A DNA stretch of 64,000 nt from Limnoperna fortunei (Eukaryota; Mollusca; Bivalvia; Mytilida; Modiolidae). Where the stretch lies: assembly GCA_944474755.1 (NCBI GenBank), contig OX104120.1:21050492-21114491 (forward strand). The letters run 5' to 3'. How positions within the stretch are numbered: the stretch's first letter is position 1; each line of letters opens with the position of its first letter. This document shows positions 23,101-38,100 of the stretch, in pieces. The translations under genes were made by a program, and so were the position numbers. The notes under the pieces were generated by a model. The model was not told the DNA's origin and ran no database searches. It saw only the letters and a list, made by a program, of their open reading frames with translations.

Positions 23101-26100
23101 AAAGAATTAAGCAGTTCAACAACCTGTAATTATGTTAAATTTACTGCACTAATTGTGGCATTTGTAATTTGTGTAAATTAATCATTAAATCTGCTAGTTT
23201 AAGTTCAGAAAAAACAATTTGTCTTCAAAAAAACTATGTAAAGATTGCATTAATAAGTATATGAAATATTACATAATACTTAAGATGAATTATGAATTAT
23301 TAACAATACATTAGGAAAGAGCAAAGAAGCACAAGCACAATATGGTATGCAATTCTTAGAAATAATAATTTGCAGATTTTCTACAATAATTTTTAAAAAA
23401 TTATTTAAAATGTTGTTCTTTTAGAAAACCACACATGGTAAGAGACATCCTCACAAGTCAGGGTTTCTGTGTCCACATGTGTCCACGAACCCCTGACAAA
23501 CTTAGCTAGGTAATTCCCGGGCTTGAAGATTTTTGTATGATGTCAATCCTTCAAAATATCAACCAATGAAATTGCTTGAAAGAAGCAAGTCTTTGGCAGT
23601 AGTCATTCTTACTCATTCTTGAGTGGGAAGAAAACGTAACGCAACTAAAAAAACGCGGAAATAACAAACTATTACCACTACTGTCAAAAAAAATACACTG
23701 ACTTTCATATGGTCTATGCAACACATCCGTTTGGTTTATTTACAATCAACATCGGGATATCCCCTAACCAAGCCGCGAATGAAAGCGAGTTTTTGATTGG
23801 CTACATCAAGGTATGATGTAGCCAATCAAAACAGTGACTATGAGCCCGGGAATTTCCTAGCTAAGTTTGTCAGGGGTTTCGTGGACACAAAAACCCTGAC
23901 TTGTGAGGATGGGTAAGAGACAAATAAAAAAATTAGCATGCAAATTGATATAAAATCCAAATGTCACTCCAGATTCGATTTGATAACTAATTTGGAAAAC
24001 ATAAGCATTTGACATTTTTTAAATAAATAAAATTTAACAAATGTTATACCTGGATTGGCGTGCATTGCCCTGCTATTGTGGTGAACCCAACAATATCAGA
24101 AAAATAAATTGTGACGCATTCAAATGATTCTGCTTTCACTGTTTTTCCTAATTTTAAATCTTCTGCTACTTTTCTGAAATTAATGTTTAATAATTTATCA
24201 AATTATTCTTATATCATCTTTTCTAAAATTTATATTATTGATACGGAAAGCTAAACTTGAAAAAGTGTAATACAAATGTATAGATTTTTTTTCCTCATGT
24301 CATACTTATGCATGGCACAGTTGTCATTTGACCCCTTAAGGTGCTTTATATTGTTTCAGTGAAAATGAATCAATTTTCCGTTTTACTATTAAATTAATGG
24401 ACTATTTCATTTCACTGTAATACTGTACATATTCCATTAGTACCAGATAAGTACCATATAAAACAGTGTATACTCACCAAAAAAGGCAAATGTTTTGAAA
24501 AAAGAAATTGTTTTATAAATATGGAGAACTATAGTACCATTAAGTTGCCATACTTTTTAAATTGGAGATTGCATACATAATGTGACAATGTTAATTTCTA
24601 TGTCTTATTATATGATTCTATATTAAACATAAGATTCATGTCAGAACACAGGAAACTATATTTGCAAATAATTTACCACAATAGCATCGTGCATACATAA
24701 TATAAAAAACTTTCAGTGTTTGTAACAATATTTACCGTGGTAACATTTGGTAAAGTAAAGCATCTGTTTTTCTTTTTTCGTCTTCTAGTTGTGCAGTTCT
24801 TTCAGCTACTAAATCTTCCAGCTGATTCGAATACTTCTCCATCATTACTATCATGTTCTCGATAACGTTAGACTTCCTGCACAGTGACATAAATTAAATA
24901 ATTAATTAACAGTTACAAAACACGTGAAACTATATCAAACTTGAACATAATTAAAGCCGGCAATCGATCTAAAAATGTAATTGTTACTTATAGACGTATA
25001 ATTTTTTATAAGAATTATTACTAATAGATAGCTTTTCTGTATTAAGAATTAAAAATCAGAAAACCTCACAGATTCCAAGGATCTGCAGCTTACATCAGTT
25101 ATAGCCAAAACATTTAACTATTTAGTTATTTAATTAGACCAACTGAGATGTCGTTGATATATAGCTTTGTGTACTTGATAAATAACGAATTGATTCAAAA
25201 TTATGTCGTCAACTTACTTAAATGGGTTGATAGCATTCAAAGTTTTTAAAACTCGTTTGACAGAGGGTCTGGCCTGTGGATCTTCAGCCCAACATCTTTC
25301 TATTAATGCTTGAATGGCATTTGTTTGCATTACAGCCTGCAAATCATCCGAAATACGAGGAAATCTTGGACGGAATGGCACCTTTAAAGTGGCTGCTACT
25401 TTATTTATAATTTCTGCAATTGATAGGATATAGATGGCTTACGTCCTTATGGTATTATTTTATTCCAGTAAAACAATAAACAGTCTTTCATGGATGTGGT
25501 TATTTGGTAATGTTGTCTTGATATCTATACAACTATAAATGTGTATTACCTCAGAATTCATTGTTACTATTTACTATATTTCGTACCCGCCTCTATTAAG
25601 AGGTGGGTAAGAAATGTATTCGCTTTGGCAAAATTGTATCCGTCACATATTTTGTGTGAAACTATTTTTATGCGATATCTACAAAATATTAAGACCTCAA
25701 GTTTGCAAAAGATTATCGGTCAGATTTAGTACTTTAAACGAACGAAGTCGTTTTTGATGAACCAAGTTATTAATGAGATATTCCCCAATTAATCTTTCAT
25801 AGAAACTTAGAAATAACCTACACAGCAACAGCTGCAATAGAGATTTATTTACATATATCTCGTGGATATAAATGCTTATAAATCATCATCTGACATGAGT
25901 TCAAAACTACCTATATGATGTAGAACCTATTTCATTATATTTGAAGGTGATCTTTTTTAATCAATAAAATTCTCTTATTTTATCTATCTTCGTAACATCT
26001 AATTATTTTTCTTATTGTTATGATCGCTTCTGTTTACAGTTTATTTCAAAAACTTAAATAGAAAAATGCATTAAATGAAGTTGGTTGTACTTTGCAGCAT

Positions 26101-29100
26101 ATTACGGACAAATGGCAAACTAAATGTTGAACATGTTTAGCCAGAAATAACAAGATGTTAAAGCTTTTCGCTTGCAAGGCTGAAAATATTAACAAAGCGA
26201 AAAACGAAAAATGGGACAAAATTGGGTGTGTACTTCCATGATGTACATTCTGTAACTTTGTATACATTAGTGTTTTCATTAGAACCTTAATAACGACCTC
26301 ATATAGTGTTTTTGTCATTTGCTAAAGTATCAGTATAATCTTACCATCTGACGACATGTTTATCTCACAAGAATATGGACTGTCTCTGGTCAATAGTTCC
26401 TTAGCAATTATTCCGAAACTGTATACATCTCCAGCGGGAGAACCTGTCTTGCGATTTTGAACAATCCATTTACGCAAATGTTCTGGTGCTGTCCACAATA
26501 ATGACTCTGCAAGGATTTCAAACCTAAATTGTGTAATTTTGTTTGGCAGAAATGTAAATAATTGAATGTCAGATTGTGTTGAAGTGTTGCTTTGTTCACC
26601 GGAACCCTCATAAAACGAGTCAATCATTTATTTTAACAACAGGTATTAATTCCTATAAAAGTAATTGATTGATTGTTTGTTTAAATTCCAGCAAGCAGTA
26701 TTTTAGTTATATTAAGGACGAGAAAAATTAACGTACAATAAATCAACGGCGAAAAGGGGAACGAGAAATTTACATACCCCTTGTAAAAGTATAGAGTTTT
26801 TGGTAAGCTGTGGAAATGTAAGCCTTATGTAGCGGCATCAATGAGCCTACTCTGTTAGGATATATAACATGAAATTAAGGTAGCACTCTCCAAACACGGC
26901 ATCCACTACGTCGCGGACGGGACGTCTTTTCGTATTATGACCTGACAGCACACCCCCACCAACGAGAGGCTCACCTCTATCCGCTCCTCAGGTACGCGAT
27001 GGGCAGCTGTGTGGGTCGATATGAGAACCCTTCTAGTATGATCCCAGCCTAAACCAATATGTAATAATCAAACAGGATTTTCGTAATATACGCATTTAGG
27101 CTAATTGTTATATTATTTTCCAAGGCAAACTTGCATCTTTAGTTAGATTTCTCCCAACATCAAAAAATAATAATAAATACCTGCTGTTGATGTTGAATCA
27201 TCATACTCTTCATTTATACCTCTGTATATAGTTCTAGGTCCAAAATCCGACAGTTTACACGTCCATCTGCTATCCACAACACAGTTGGTGCTTTTCAAAT
27301 TTCCATGATATTTCAATTCAGTTTTATGTAGATATTCCAAGCCCTTATAAAAATGCATTAAAGTTATATATTTATAAATTATGAATTGTGGTGTTGTAAA
27401 TAACAATTACACTATAAAAGTTACAACTTAATGTTTTAAACTTATGCAGCCCCTTGTTATATTTAAATTTTATTGACATATTGTGCAACTGAATCGAAAG
27501 CAATAGGTATGTTACCTCTCTGTTTATGTGGAAACAAAAAAGACTATAAGTACATATAATTAAGTACATATAATAAAATAAAATATATACTAACGTGATG
27601 AGGATGTACATATAGGCTTTTTTTTGTTTTTTGTTTGTATGTTATACAATATACCAAATTGAAATTTTTGAAATATGGATTTGAAAATAGCAAGAGAACC
27701 GAACGAAAAACAAGAGCTTCGTTAATATACAATTCTTAATATACAGCTATATTCATTATAAGACTACTATTCGGCAATAATGTGTTTTACAACTGTTCAA
27801 TAACCTTACCCGACATATATCGATTGCCAAAGAAAGTTTAAACATCGTATCCAGTTTGATGTCATCATTTTGCATGATATCCTAAATAAAAAGAATATTT
27901 TAAAGTACATGTAAAGCTATATAAGGTAAACTAATGATAAGTTACTTGTCATGATTACTAACACATCATTTTCGTGTTTATAATGCATGCAACACATTAA
28001 AAATCCAAAAATGGGAAAATACAATTGTCGACCGGTCTCGTGTCTTACCGGAAATCTGTCATGAAACGATTCGGATTTTTCAAACCGGAAATTAAATTGT
28101 CCTCTGCTAGCCATTTTAGGTATACCAGTATTAAATGTGCACCAGTAATAGGTTACCAGATTGTGTACCTTCAGTACATAAGTGAATACTACGTTGTGTT
28201 CCGATTTGGTAAATAGTGGTTAGATGTGTATAATTTTTTGTATGTAAGCTCCTGCATAAATTAAGTTTTAAAAAGAGGTAAAATATTTTCTCAGATCTTG
28301 CAAGATATAATTTTGATAATGTTTTTAAACAATAGTTGTTTTGCATTAGAAATTGCATGTAAAAGTTGGACCGTTAACTAGAGAAAAAAGGAATTGATCA
28401 CGGCTGTATAAGGCCTATATTTTTTTAAATGTTGAATGAAAGTTTATTATTTTTTTTCAGTTCAGGTAAATGCTGCGGAATGTTAGAAAGGTAGGCAAAT
28501 AACAGAAATGCTAGCATTTTCGACTATATCCAAAACATTTACTACTGTTCCACCTTAAGAGAAAACAGAATTGGTCCTCTTACAAATACACAAAGCAGCA
28601 GTCTTTTATAAAAATATGTTTGTTTGTTTGTTTGATGGTGTTTAACGCCACTTTCAGCAATTTTTCAGCTATATCATGGCGTCCAGTTTTTATTGGGGGA
28701 GGAAGCTGGAGTACCCGGAGAAAACCCCCGACCTACGGTAGGAAAACTGGCAATCCGTGTCTATTAAGATTGGAGTCGAGTACACCCACTGCCTGCAGTG
28801 AGTATCGAACACGCAATCTCAGTGTCAAAATATGTAATTGTTGTTTCGGTATATGAAGAAGTACCGCCTGCATACAAGATGAACATTTAAATGTTTACTC
28901 TTGATATGTTGTCTTCCGTCGGAATACAACCCATCTTAGGTAAACAAATTGAATGTCTTCCGTCGGAATACAACCCATCTCAGGTAAACAAATTGAATGT
29001 CTTCCGTCGGAATACAACCCATCTCAGGTAAACAAATTGAATGTCTTCCGTCGGAATACAACCCATCTCAGGTAAACAAATTGAATGTTCACCTTGTATG

Positions 29101-32100
29101 CAGACAAAATTTGTTTATTTGTTCGGTTTGTAAAATCGTATGCATCCATTATATTTTGATGTTTAACTATTTTATATTTTATTATTAACAATAAAGGCTT
29201 ACCTTACTACGCTATTTAATATTCAAATAAAACAAGACTAGTGTAATAAAGTATATAATATATTTTTGATTCTTTAAGCAGCCCATCCATTAAACGAAAA
29301 GAAAGATGCAGTCATTTTAATTCGTCTAAACACATAATATGTTTATTCAGATTTTCTTTTACAAAAATGATTTTGTCAGTGCAACACTAACCCTTAAACG
29401 TCCTTTAGAGCAGTTTTCCCATAAAACTATGATATTTCCTGGTTCTGTACACATTCCGACAAATGCTGCAATGTTAGTGTGCTTAATATCAAGAAGCTGA
29501 AAGAAAATGATAATGTTATATTTTAAAGTAAATTTGTCTTGTCATATAATGATCCCATTTCGACTTTTTGTTGATGTGTCTGCGATTCCGTACACTGAAA
29601 GGCTGATAAAACACGAAATTTTCTACATAAAATTAAGGTTGTAAGATGGTATGATTGTCGTCACTAGCTAGGTAAATTACATGTCTCTTTTTTTTACCGC
29701 GCATCGATTAGACCAGAAGTGAAGATGGATATACTTAACCCAGCGTGACGCTTGATATCACACTTATGATGATATAGGTCGGGTAACATTTCTTTATTTT
29801 TGCTAGTTATGTGTTCTGTTTTTTACATATTGTAAAATATTGCTTGCTGGAAATAAAACAATCAATCTATCTATCTATCTTTTCTACTACCATGTTTATT
29901 ACTGCTCAGTATCTGCTGATTTTCTTGATGTTAAACTCTAAACTGAAACATTTTTCTATGCAACAAAATTGCATTTTGGAATTTTTTTTTACGATCCTAT
30001 ATAACAGTTGCAACGATATAAGATGCCAGGTTTAGTACATGGAATAAATAGTTTAATAATAACCTCATTTATACGATAACCATGTACATAAAAATGTTGA
30101 TGTCTTTTTAAATAAAACTGCTTCTGTTACAAACTGTTTATTATTCAAAAAGATGATTTACTATATTGTATCGGAATAATAGCAATTTGAATAGTTTTTA
30201 GATTTCATGAAATTCTTATACCAAACAAACAATGTTATAAGTGCACAACAAATTATTTAACATTAAAGTTTGGCAATTAAATAAAAAATTTAGAAAAAAC
30301 TTTAAGACAATTTTAACATATATAATAAAACAATCAATGGTATGAATGTCTGAAATCGTACAGATGAGACTTAACGAGGTGTCACTAATAATCTAAAATT
30401 GTTCATGCTATTTTAATTATTTTATAACTCTAATCTGCATTTATTTGAAATATTGTTTTAGGCATAATATTTATTCTTTATTCGTGATTTTTGTTCCAAA
30501 GTCAACCTCCTGCTTAACACAACTTTTGATATAGCCAATCAACTATTTCTTAAACTTACTACGTACTATTTTCATTTCTTTCAACTGTTTTCTATCCACC
30601 TTAATCTTTTGTCGCTTCAGGCGTTTTACATAAACTAATTGTCCTTTATACTTTGCTAAATGTCTACCAGATCTACAATCAACCTCCGTTGCAGACTTTG
30701 TTTCATTATCCTTATCAGCAATACCATACTTGTCTGCAAATGATGTTGTTGCATCTGTTAAGTTTCCTTCACTGTGGGTAAAGGCAACCGATAAGGCCTA
30801 CAATAATAATAAAACCTTGATATTTAACATGTTTTATATGGAATGAAACGTTTCTACTTTTCATTTAATCAGCGACAACGTACATGCATAAGACTGAAAT
30901 GTTAAATCGTATCTGTAAACATTGTCAAATATTCTCCCTAAACTGTCTTTCAGTTTTCAATCTCAACAGCGTTCAAAGGGGGATAACAAACGTAGCTAAT
31001 TTCTGTATGATTTGAAGATGTTGTATGTGTTCTGAATAGGGTTCTATGTTAAGACAAAGTAGGTGCCATCTTGGTTTTAAGATCGGCACAACTTACTCAA
31101 AATTAGTAGTAAAGGACCTTCAGAGGTAAATTTCTTTAAAAACAATGTTCAAATTGCCAAATAGTTTAACTATTTTTTAACATCAGCCATTTAGAACGCA
31201 TTTACAGTCTTCGCATCCACTTGAATTTCCATTCAGCAACAAAAACCTGAAAAGAACATTTCTACGTGACTTGGTTTAAATGTGTGGATTGATTTGGAAA
31301 TAGCCGTTTTGTAGGTACCGGTATGTTTCTTAGAGCCTTATATTATGCTATATTCCTGAGTGGCGGCCATCTTGGATTATGGATCTGCACTAAAACTCAA
31401 AGATTGTAATGTATCATTTGATGTATATTTCTACAACATCAAAAAAAAAATCTGAAAAGTCTTTTTCAGAACTTTTTTACATTTTAGTCATGGCATGGCA
31501 GCCATGTTGAATATTCAATCGGCAACAAAACCTCAGAATTGTAGTTACCAACAAACGTTAATGCTAAGTTTGGCTTTAGTCTGCCCATTGGTTGAAGACA
31601 ATTGATATTTGATATGTGAGACCTAACGGCCAACTACTACGACGGACGCCAATTAACATTCAGAATATAGACATTCAAGATAAGAATTGCTGAGGAAAAA
31701 ACCGTGTAGTCTACATAACTACATTGTATATTGAATAAATGGTCGGTCTCTATCAAATATAGGAAAAGACAATATTATTTATAAGGAAATCTTCTTTAAC
31801 TTAAAAAATATAAATTGAATGTAAATAAACTATTCACTTTTAATTATATAGCCAAATTCAAGAATTCGTAGATACACATTATTAGTGCCGGACGTGACCA
31901 ATATTGTTTATTTTTAGACCATGTCTTCATATATGGAACTTCTAAAAATAATTCCACGAACGGAGTCAACTTTAGATAACTGACATACAAACCTTACCTT
32001 GACTTATATACAAATGTCTTGACTTATATACAAATGAATGGTACAGAGAATAATTTTTGCAAGTTCAAGAACGACTGTCACAATAAATCTAATCAGAAGA

Positions 32101-35100
32101 TACCCAAGTGAATCAAAATAGGTCAATTAGGCAAATAAATTACAAAAGCCATGGGTAACAAAAAAACTCGCACACAATGAAGACTCAAACAAACAGCTTA
32201 ATCAAAACAAGTCAATTCAGCAAAGAAATTAAAAACTCCACGGCTAACCAAAACTTATAAACAATGGAGTGATATCAAGTGTTGCGAGTGCTTGTATCCT
32301 GCATCACTGGCAACATCGTTCATGTTATGATCAAAATCAGTGTTATGTCACAAACGAAGTAATAGGCCAGTCAAATTTCCAAGAATATTAATTTTGTAAC
32401 CACCAATGTGACAGATACATCGTAACGATGAACCATTTCAGTATGGCGACTAGAATGAACAGTGAATGAGCGTACACAGATATAAATATATTGTATAACT
32501 GTCATATCACTGAAATCCTGTTTAATATAAATACTTAAAATTTTCTGAAGGGGCCACGGGGCCGAGTGGTTAAGGTAGTTCGTCTTCTTTTGATCACGTG
32601 GTCTGTCAACACTATGGTTGTTGGTTCGAGTCTCACTGCGGGCAAAGGGAACTCGACTCCAATCATAATTGACAACAAGTTTTCCTATCGCAGGTCGGGT
32701 GTTTTCTCCTGGTACTCTGGCTTCCTCCTCCAATAAAACTGGACGCCATGATATAGCTAAAAAAATTGTTGAAAGTGGCGGTAACACCAAACAACCAACC
32801 TAAATTTTCTGAAAACTTCAAAATATTAGCAAGTTTCGCTCAAATTTCTGTTTCAATCAAAAATGGAAACTGATTTTCAAAATGATACAAAAAGATATAA
32901 GTAATAAAAGCATTTGTATTACTTCCATCATGTGTTCGCTGTATGGCATTCGTCGAGGGGGGGGAAGACCTTTCTGTTTACGTGTTTTGGGCAACATAAT
33001 GCAACTATTAACGGTTTTTAACCGTCCGGTAGCTGTTATCGGACATTGTTGTTAACTGTTATAATGAAAATAAAAACCCTGCACCCCCCACCCCCACCAC
33101 CCCGTATTGCCCTTCGATATTTTTTCGATTTTTGAACTCACTGTTTTCTGTTTTCTCATGCAAATTGCTGTTATTTGTTATCATTTTAAAAAATCTACTA
33201 TTATTTGTTTTTGGGACCCCATCTAGCCCCCCCCCCCGCCTTTTAGTCTCGTACGATTAATTTACAAACTCTAACTTATTCATAATCCGATCAAATGTAT
33301 ACACCTCAATAAGCACAAGTAAATAGGTAATTTTTAGGGTGTCCTATTCACAATCGATTTTCTTCAAGGCGATTGTCTAAATCACAACAATGTTTGCATT
33401 TCGTATTTTATTTATTCAATTTTCATCCAATTATTCTTAAGTTGTAATCATTTACAGTAAAATATATAGTACGATAACGTTGCACTTATTTCATTAATTT
33501 TATATTTTATTTTGAAAGCATACATGTCCATGCTACATTCTTAGAACAATGACAGAATCTGTGCAATCAGTTTAAACATCTATACAAAGATGAAGTCCCT
33601 ATGAATACACGTTGAAATCAATCTAATTAAAATTAAATCTTTCACTTGCTTTCCGCGTTTTGCTAAGGTCTCAGTGACAATTGCAAAAACGGGGAGCAAG
33701 TGAAAGATTCAGTTTTAATTAGATTTAGTTGAAATATTATATTTCACGTCTTATTGTCGTTCCGTCGATTTCGGATAACAATCATACTTTTTTAAATTCT
33801 ATTATTTGTAGTCAATGAAATGACCCGGATTGTCTAAATCAATAATGGACAAGCAGGTTTTCAACATAAAGACACAGATAAATCTAACGATAAGCCTAGA
33901 GAACTCTAATACAAAGTGGAGGTTAGGTTCCGGAAAAGGGAATGTGTTTACGTATCTTACCATAAAAGACTTTGCATGTTTGCCAACTTTAAAATCCAGG
34001 TCATTATATTTTACCTTCCACGCTGTGTCATTAAGTCGCTGTTCTTTTTTCCAAATTCTACAATGAAGATATAATCTCGTCTATCAATACATAGTACAAA
34101 TATAGAATATAAACATTTAATTTTTCTGCTATATCATGGCGCCCAGTTTTTTTGTGGGGGGGGGGGGGAGGAAGCCGGAGTACTCGGAGAAAATTAGGGA
34201 AACTGGCAATCCTTGTCAATTAGGATTGGAGTCGAGTACACCCTTTCCGCAGTGAGAATCGAACCCGCAATCTCGGTGTTGACAGGCCACGTGATCAATA
34301 GTAGACGAACTACCTTAACCACTCGGCCACCGAGGCCCCCTATAAACATTTAGTTTTTATTTTTGGTTGGTTTACAAAGGGAATAGATACATAAAACATT
34401 CTATACCTAAACCGTGCAGTTTATTATATAGATTCTATTTAGCAATACTGTATACAATATCATTTTTGTAAATGAACTTACCTATACAATAAAAATACAA
34501 CCAGCATGGCTGATATCATTCCAGCTCCCAAACCAGCATACAGAGCAGTTTGTGAACCTAAAATTTTACTAGGACTGATTAGATACATATATATCTTTAT
34601 TTCTCATAAACCAAACCATGGTACAGAGGAAGAGAAAAAAAATTAATAAACACACATTAAAAAAAAACACGAACATATGCAATATCATTGTGGAGTACGA
34701 TACAGTTATATAGTATATTACATTATATAGCTACATGATGGTAGGTAAATATAATACTAAACATAGAATAATAATACTCATAATGATAAAATACCCATTC
34801 TGTAATTGTTTTCTACACAGGAGATTCTAGTTTTTTAAATAATAATGCGAATAAATTTACACAAGTTGTTAAGATCTAGTTGATTTATACTTTTCATAAA
34901 ATCTTTGAATTTAAAGATGTTTGGGTGGTTATAGAATTTAGGTTTAATATATAATTTTCTCTCGTCAATTTGTGACGTACATTAGAGTAAATAGTGAAAT
35001 TCGTCGCCATTTTAATGGGATTCGCATAAATTACACGTTCTATATACTCATAATATATGATGCCATCTTCCAGATTCTATCGGCAACTTATGATTCATAG

Positions 35101-38100
35101 TTCTAAATTTGCATAAAGATATATAATTGTTACCATCCAAAATATTAAAATATTTTTCAAACTCTAATTCGTCTTTATAGATCCTATAATTTAAAGCTTC
35201 TGGTGAATTTTGATACAGATACAACAACAAAAACTGTTTAAAAACAATAATCAAATGTTATATATTGTTGGATGACACAGATTTTCTGTCCGTTCGTCGT
35301 CCTTCCGTCTGTCCCACCCTAGGTTTACCTTTGCGCTGAAGCTTTTTTTAGGATAACTTTACCTCTTTATACATTGGTAAACAGTTACAAATGATGAGAT
35401 CTCTTCACTAGCAAAACTCTGTAGGTATGTGTCAAATATTTCACGCTTGAGTAAACTTGGAACAAGCGAGTATGCGTCAGTGTCGCTCAATATCTTTTTG
35501 ATGTTTTTAATTCTTTTACGTATAATGTTTCGAGGGATAAAATATACAAAATAATGACTCTTCATTATGATCAGTTCAGTAGGATAACTTTACCATAAAT
35601 TTCGCATTGATTATAAAGTATCCCGTTCGTTTGTTTAAAAGTTTATTCATGAAAATGGCATTAATTATGCAATAGTTTGTTTTATGTCTAATAGTGCTCA
35701 ATACGAAACATTATAGTTATTGATCGCTTAACCTAAACATGACAATGTTTTACTCTATAAATAAACAATTTTTGTTTTTGTGTTACATCATTTTAATAAA
35801 ATATAAATATTTGAACAGGTTTGTATAAATTCTGATGTGTATGAGAGTAGTAGACCGGTTTTCAATAAACATATGTTCCACCAAGACTCTTTCATTTTAG
35901 TAAAAATGCACATCGTGTCCATTTAAACAGAGAGTCAATAGTTGATTAAAGTCTCACCACATACATATATATTTTAAATAAAAAAATCGACAATAAAATA
36001 TAGTATATAATTTAAATGCATGTGTTATTCTTGAAAGAACAAGTGTGGACTGTGAGTACGCTCACAAAGCGATATCCCCGCTTCGTTTTCATGTCCAATT
36101 ATCTCCCCTTAATGATATCCGAGGTCAATAAAAATGCTGCATGCACATCTACATATAATGTACTTCCTTTATGCTAAGTTTTATTAAATTTCATCAAGCG
36201 GTTTAGGAGGAGTTGCGCTTACAAGGGATGTGGACAGACGGACAGACAAACGAACGGACAGACAGACAGACAGTAGGAGTGATTCCTTTATACCCCCAAA
36301 CAAGTTGTGGGGGGTATAATTATGAAAGGCTGTTAAAAGTTCAAAGTATAATTTTTGAAATAAAATATTACATTATACCAGGTATTCGACGTAAGAGAGG
36401 TACATGTACATTTAAAGTATCAAAAAATATCAAATATACACATTTAATTATATAAAATTTATTTGTAAATATATTATGGCAGGTTCTGGCAACAGAATTA
36501 CACGCATTCACATTGCATTGCTAAATATGTATATAAAGTGTTCCTCGTGTGATAAGGTTGAAAATTATTATCTTGATCAAATACAGCAACCAAAAACAAC
36601 ACGTTTCAAATCTTCAATAGCTTTACAGTTAAAACATAGACTATAATTTACATTTAACCTTTATTACGGTAAGTTCAAATTCGATGAGGAATAGAATAGT
36701 AAGATTTTGTAACGATATGGCTGTTATATTAAAATTCCAAACGCATAGCCTGGTCGAGATATGCGTCACGCGTGTGTTCAACCCGTGATCTAGCTGATGC
36801 CATAATTCTACGATGAATATAAATAATCAATTTAGTTTGTCTTGTTTACTTACTAGCAAATGAAATTTAATATTTTCCAATTTTTATTGTGTATTGGTAT
36901 CGAAAAATATGGAATTATTTCCCTTATATTTAGAATGCATTCTATAGGACTATATCTCTAATCATCATGCATAGTAAGAAATGTCACATTTAAATATCTA
37001 TAAAACATATCGTCCTTTAAGCTCAATAAAGAATTAAAATGTACTGGTTTTCCATCAATGTATCGTCGGATACTTCAATGCATACATAATACAACGTAAG
37101 ATACAACGTTCTATCAGTGTGACCCAATGTAAAACAGTAATCAATAGATTACTAGATCAAATGTCGGTAATTGCATTTCAACACCTGGTGGATTGGATAA
37201 TTCCGGTTTTTTCCGCAAGATCAACGAAATATCATTATTTAACACTTCTTGCATTCATAATTATCATACGTAGACTAATTTGATCAAATTTCTTGTACTC
37301 ACCTGGAACTGATCTTCCCCGGAATTTATCACGACTTCACCATTAAAAGAATACAATAATTCCAAAGGACAGTATTGATTGGCAGGTATTCTACTTTATG
37401 TGTTTGCATATTTTATATTTCACTATTGATTGGCTAATGAGCATTTTAAATTTAGTATCTATAAGCGTGCAATCAATTAACAAAACACGTTAGTTCGAAA
37501 ATATCATTTCCTGTTACAGAAAACAGAGAAAAGAGGCTTCTTACATCAACGTTTATGCAAAATCATAATTAATGCAAAATCTTTTATTAATTACAAAACT
37601 GGTCTGTATTCACCATACAATTAAACTAGATTAAAATGTAAATCGAAGTACCACACGTTTTGTGGCACATTTGAGACGTAAATATCAAACTTCACATTTG
37701 AACATATTTGTTTGCACAAAATTTTAAAGCTAATAAATCAGTATTGGATGTTAGGTAGAAATGTTACCAATTATATAGAACAAATGTTAAATTGATCTTT
37801 ATATTTGTCGATGAGAAAACAGAAATAAACATGTACTATAGTCGAGACAAATGACTGCATAATCTAAGATTTTAAGGAATGCAGAAATAACCAAAAATTA
37901 GTTTAAAATATCTAACTAAAATTAAACAATTAATTAATAATATTTTCAAATGGTGTTTAACGCCACTTTCAGTAATGTTTCTGCCATTTCATGGCGTTTA
38001 GGTTTATTGGTGAGCAGGATTACCAAGAGAAAACCCCCGAACTTCGGTGGGAAAAACTTATAATCCTGGTCAATCAAGATTTGATCCTGTCCGCAATGAA

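Noticed and set aside
26322..26627. Extended cyclase exon 16 starting at [12 protein letters not shown]
   Set aside because: The phase left by exon 15 (one base) fits only the acceptor at 26507-26508, giving [12 protein letters not shown]; the upstream open stretch is intron.
28910..29085. CRISPR-like regular repeats
   Set aside because: These are contiguous tandem units without unique spacers, in a eukaryotic intron.
32550..32640. tRNA-like sequence with A and B boxes
   Set aside because: It is the head of a dispersed SINE followed by the SINE body; it cannot form a normal acceptor stem and TPsiC arm set, so it is not a tRNA gene.
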